This document shows, one piece after another, positions 58,913-64,000 of a stretch of 64,000 bases of DNA; the stretch's first letter is position 1; each line of letters opens with the position of its first letter. The notes under the pieces were generated by a model. The model searched no databases. It worked only from the letters and a program-made list of their open reading frames with translations, and was not told the DNA's origin. The DNA is from Bog-159 sp035499555 (GTDB taxonomy: Bacteria > Acidobacteriota > Terriglobia > Bryobacterales > Bryobacteraceae), in the NCBI GenBank assembly GCA_035499555.1, contig DATJYO010000064.1, positions 346,277 through 410,276 of the forward strand, written 5' to 3'. The position numbers were made by a program, and so were the translations under genes.

Positions 58913-58936
58913 CAAGTAACTCAATTGTGCCCGGAC

Positions 58937-60571
<1,635 letters not shown>

Positions 60572-60627
60572 AGTAGTAGCTGAGTTTTAAGTTGTTTTAA
60601 GATTTAAGTTGCAGGGGGCGGAACGGT

Positions 60628-60924
60628 TCAGCCGATGACGCCGAGGATGTCGTCCTCGCGGACGAGCGTGAACTTCTGGTCGTCGATCTTGACCTCGGTG
60701 CCGCCGTATTTGGAGATGAGGACCTTGTCGCCGACCTTCACCTCGAAGGGCGTGACCTTGCCGTTCTCATCGCGCTTGCCGGTGCCCAGGGCGATGACCT
60801 TGGCCTCCTGCGGTTTTTCCTTGGCGCTGTCGGGGATGATGATCCCGCCGCGGACCTGTTCTTTTTCCTCGATGTGCTGCACAAGCACGCGATCACCGAT
60901 GGGTTTGATGTTCACTTTAGCCAT
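60628..60924 (-). CDS. groES: 10 kDa co-chaperonin GroES
   Basis: The protein has 98 residues, the usual size, starting at MAKVNIKPIGDRVLVQHIEE. The mobile loop is KEQVRGGIIIPDSAKEKPQ, and KVGDKVLISKYGGTEV and a VREDDILGVIG ending complete the family pattern. It caps the GroEL ring. The gap to groEL is 56 bases. The leader before the ATG is A/C-rich with no Shine-Dalgarno sequence, unlike genes on the left of the window. No CIRCE repeat is visible upstream. Confidence 0.96.
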   Translation of the reverse strand: MAKVNIKPIGDRVLVQHIEEKEQVRGGIIIPDSAKEKPQEAKVIALGTGKRDENGKVTPFEVKVGDKVLISKYGGTEVKIDDQKFTLVREDDILGVIG

Positions 60925-60959
60925 ATTGGTATTGGTTGTGGGTTGAAGTTTGGTGGATG

Positions 60960-60997
60960 AAAAAACGGAACCCGTTCCTATAGCGGGAAGCGGGTTC
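60960..60997 (-). terminator. Rho-independent terminator after dnaK
   Basis: Arms GAACCCG (60968-60974) and CGGGTTC (60991-60997) with a 16-base loop are followed on the minus strand by CG and six T residues (60960-60965). It lies 9 bases after the dnaK stop, so dnaK is transcribed separately from groES-groEL. Confidence 0.85.
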
Positions 60998-61006
60998 GCG
61001 GGGAAG

Positions 61007-62947
<1,941 letters not shown>

Positions 62948-63151
62948 GCGCGTGACTCAGCAATGCCTGTGCCTCAAGCGGAGGTGATTCTTTTAATCAT
63001 GATTGGCAGCGAGTTATGATAAAATAGCCCGTTCGACGATCGCCCCACCCAAGCCTTTTCCGGGTCACCGTGACTCACCCGGTTTTGGGCCGTGTCACAC
63101 TGTGCCACGAACGCGGGTTGATAATCCGGCCCCCCCGCCTACGGTTCCGGC

Positions 63152-63823
63152 ATGGAGACGCTGCATGTGCCCGAGACCGTGCCGGTGATGACGCTGCCCA
63201 ACACGGTTTTCTTTCCGCAGGCGCTGCTCCCGCTCCACATCTTCGAGGCGCGCTACCGGCAGATGCTGCGCGATGTGCTCTGCTCCAACCGGGTGTTTGC
63301 GGTCGCCCGGCTCGACTCCGCTCAGGCCGGCGAGCACGAGCCGATGCCCCGCGTCGCCTCCGTCGGCATCATCCGCGCGTGCCAGAAAGGCGAGAACGAC
63401 ACCTCCAACCTGCTGCTCCAGGGCATCTGCCGCGTGGAGGTGAAAAGCATCATCCGCGAGGCGCCCTACCGGATCATCGCCGTGAAGCCCATCGCCACCA
63501 CCGCCGGCACCCACCACGCCGGGCTCGAGCTGCTGCGCCTCGAGGTCATGCGCCTGCTCAACCTCCGCCGCCGCCTCGGCACGCCCGCGCCGAAGGGCAT
63601 GACGCAGTTCCTCGAGAGCATCGAGGACGTCGACACCTTCGCCGACATCGCGGCGTTCAACCTCTGCGAGGACAGCGCCCTCAAGCAACAGCTGCTCGAG
63701 ACCCTCGAGACGCGCCGCCGCCTGCAACTCTTCGCCTCCGCCCTCAAGGCCGAGATCGAGGACCAGCGCCTGCGCCGCAAGCTGCAGGGTCAGCTGCCCG
63801 ACGACCACATCGCGGACAACTGA
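63152..63823 (+). CDS. Lon N-terminal (substrate-binding) domain protein
   Basis: The protein has 223 residues. It matches the N-terminal LON domain: VPVMTLPNTVFFPQALLPLHIFEARYRQML near 10-40, VGIIRACQKGENDTSNLLLQG near 70-95, and a helical C-terminal part. No AAA+ or Ser-Lys protease domain follows, so this is a stand-alone substrate-binding protein, a common gene type in many phyla with unknown partner. It is divergent from dnaK and is followed by a dispersed inverted repeat. Confidence 0.88.
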   Translation: METLHVPETVPVMTLPNTVFFPQALLPLHIFEARYRQMLRDVLCSNRVFAVARLDSAQAGEHEPMPRVASVGIIRACQKGENDTSNLLLQGICRVEVKSIIREAPYRIIAVKPIATTAGTHHAGLELLRLEVMRLLNLRRRLGTPAPKGMTQFLESIEDVDTFADIAAFNLCEDSALKQQLLETLETRRRLQLFASALKAEIEDQRLRRKLQGQLPDDHIADN

Positions 63824-63842
63824 CTCAGCCGCTCACAGGTGA

Positions 63843-63915
63843 GTCATCCTGAGGTCGCAACGAGACCGAAGGATCCAGCGACTTCAGCTGGATTCTTCGC
63901 TGCGCTCAGAATGAC
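63843..63915. repeat. Dispersed intergenic inverted repeat (REP-like)
   Basis: An imperfect inverted repeat lies between the Lon-domain gene and the right-edge gene. The left arm begins GTCATCCTGAG and reaches CGAAGGATCCAGC; the right arm runs GCTGGATTCTTCGC to CTCAGAATGAC. I recognise this GTCAT-CTGAG/CGAAG-ATCC pattern as a repeat found between genes in several bacterial genomes, including verrucomicrobial ones. No other copy is present in this window, which fits the region belonging to a different genome. Confidence 0.75.
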
Positions 63916-63924
63916 AAACACCGT

Positions 63925-64000
63925 TCACCGCCAGTTCAGCACCTCGTAGGTCATCACCGGCTCGGAGCGGTTCTTGACCTGCTGCGGTCCCACGGTTCTC
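63925..64000 (-). CDS. C-terminal end of unidentified protein, cyclase-like tail (cut by window edge)
   Basis: The last 25 codons read GPQQVKNRSEPVMTYEVL and end at a TGA at 63925-63927. The V-K-x-R-S-E-P-V-x-x-Y-E-V pattern is typical of the C-terminus of class III adenylate/guanylate cyclase domains, where it follows the catalytic fold. The rest of the gene is outside the window, so the family is tentative. It is transcribed toward the inverted repeat. Confidence 0.45.
   Translation of the reverse strand, partial: RTVGPQQVKNRSEPVMTYEVLNWR

Noticed and set aside
60925..61006. CIRCE (HrcA) operator upstream of groES
   Set aside because: No TTAGCACTC-type inverted repeat is seen; the region holds the dnaK terminator and an A/C-rich leader only.

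Overview
The window carries about 47 genes or gene remnants on GC-rich DNA. From the left edge to about 59.4 kb it reads as an Acidobacteriota genome of the Solibacter/Bryobacter type. This is an inference from content: NHL propellers with the C-terminal beta domain typical of that group, a PadR regulator next to an acidobacterial duplicated orphan permease (ADOP), many Tat or Sec exported carbohydrate-active enzymes and esterases, and short overlapping (ATGA) operons. No tRNA, rRNA, CRISPR array, transposase or phage gene was seen.

Layout. 0-10.7 kb: end of a sialate O-acetylesterase, an M14 peptidase with an ABC permease and a broken ABC ATPase, a broken and an intact copy of one secreted protein family, a CuA cupredoxin, a Tat-exported enolase-superfamily enzyme and an S15-type hydrolase. 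10.7-15.6 kb: a cytochrome c/copper monooxygenase-like protein, a ThuA protein, a sugar isomerase/epimerase-like protein and a membrane polyferredoxin that looks like a NapH-NapG fusion. 17.7-25.5 kb: the most interesting block, a complete AmmeMemoRadiSam set (radical SAM AmrS, and an AmrB-AmrA fusion) with two DUF362 proteins, an alpha/beta hydrolase and a membrane spermidine-synthase-like protein. Nearly all of these begin with Tat- or Sec-like signals, suggesting an envelope-located version of a system usually considered cytosolic.

25.5-43 kb holds secreted propellers, an S33 hydrolase, a decayed beta-galactosidase-like gene, a CE15-SGNH double esterase, a TPR-sulfotransferase, an esterase-SMP30 fusion, the PadR/ADOP pair with a clear promoter-operator, and an S55 peptidase. 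43-47 kb is an envelope operon (fabZ-lpxA-lpxI-Gfo/Idh-TonB-like). 47-54.8 kb holds peptidases, a serine hydrolase, a GH127 enzyme and an SDR. 54.8-58.9 kb is an uncharacterised set of two His-rich membrane proteins facing an outer-membrane-like protein and a small cytochrome c.

The right end (about 59.4-64 kb: most of groEL, groES, dnaK, a Lon-N-domain protein, a dispersed inverted repeat and the tail of a cyclase-like gene) differs in codon style, leader sequences and repeats. It looks like a different organism, most plausibly a verrucomicrobial (Opitutales-like) one, joined inside the conserved groEL gene. An assembly chimera is the simplest explanation, so the last 4.6 kb should not be used to describe the host of the rest until that is tested. 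A second junction, at about 4.53 kb, fuses two truncated genes head to head and may be a genomic deletion or another join.
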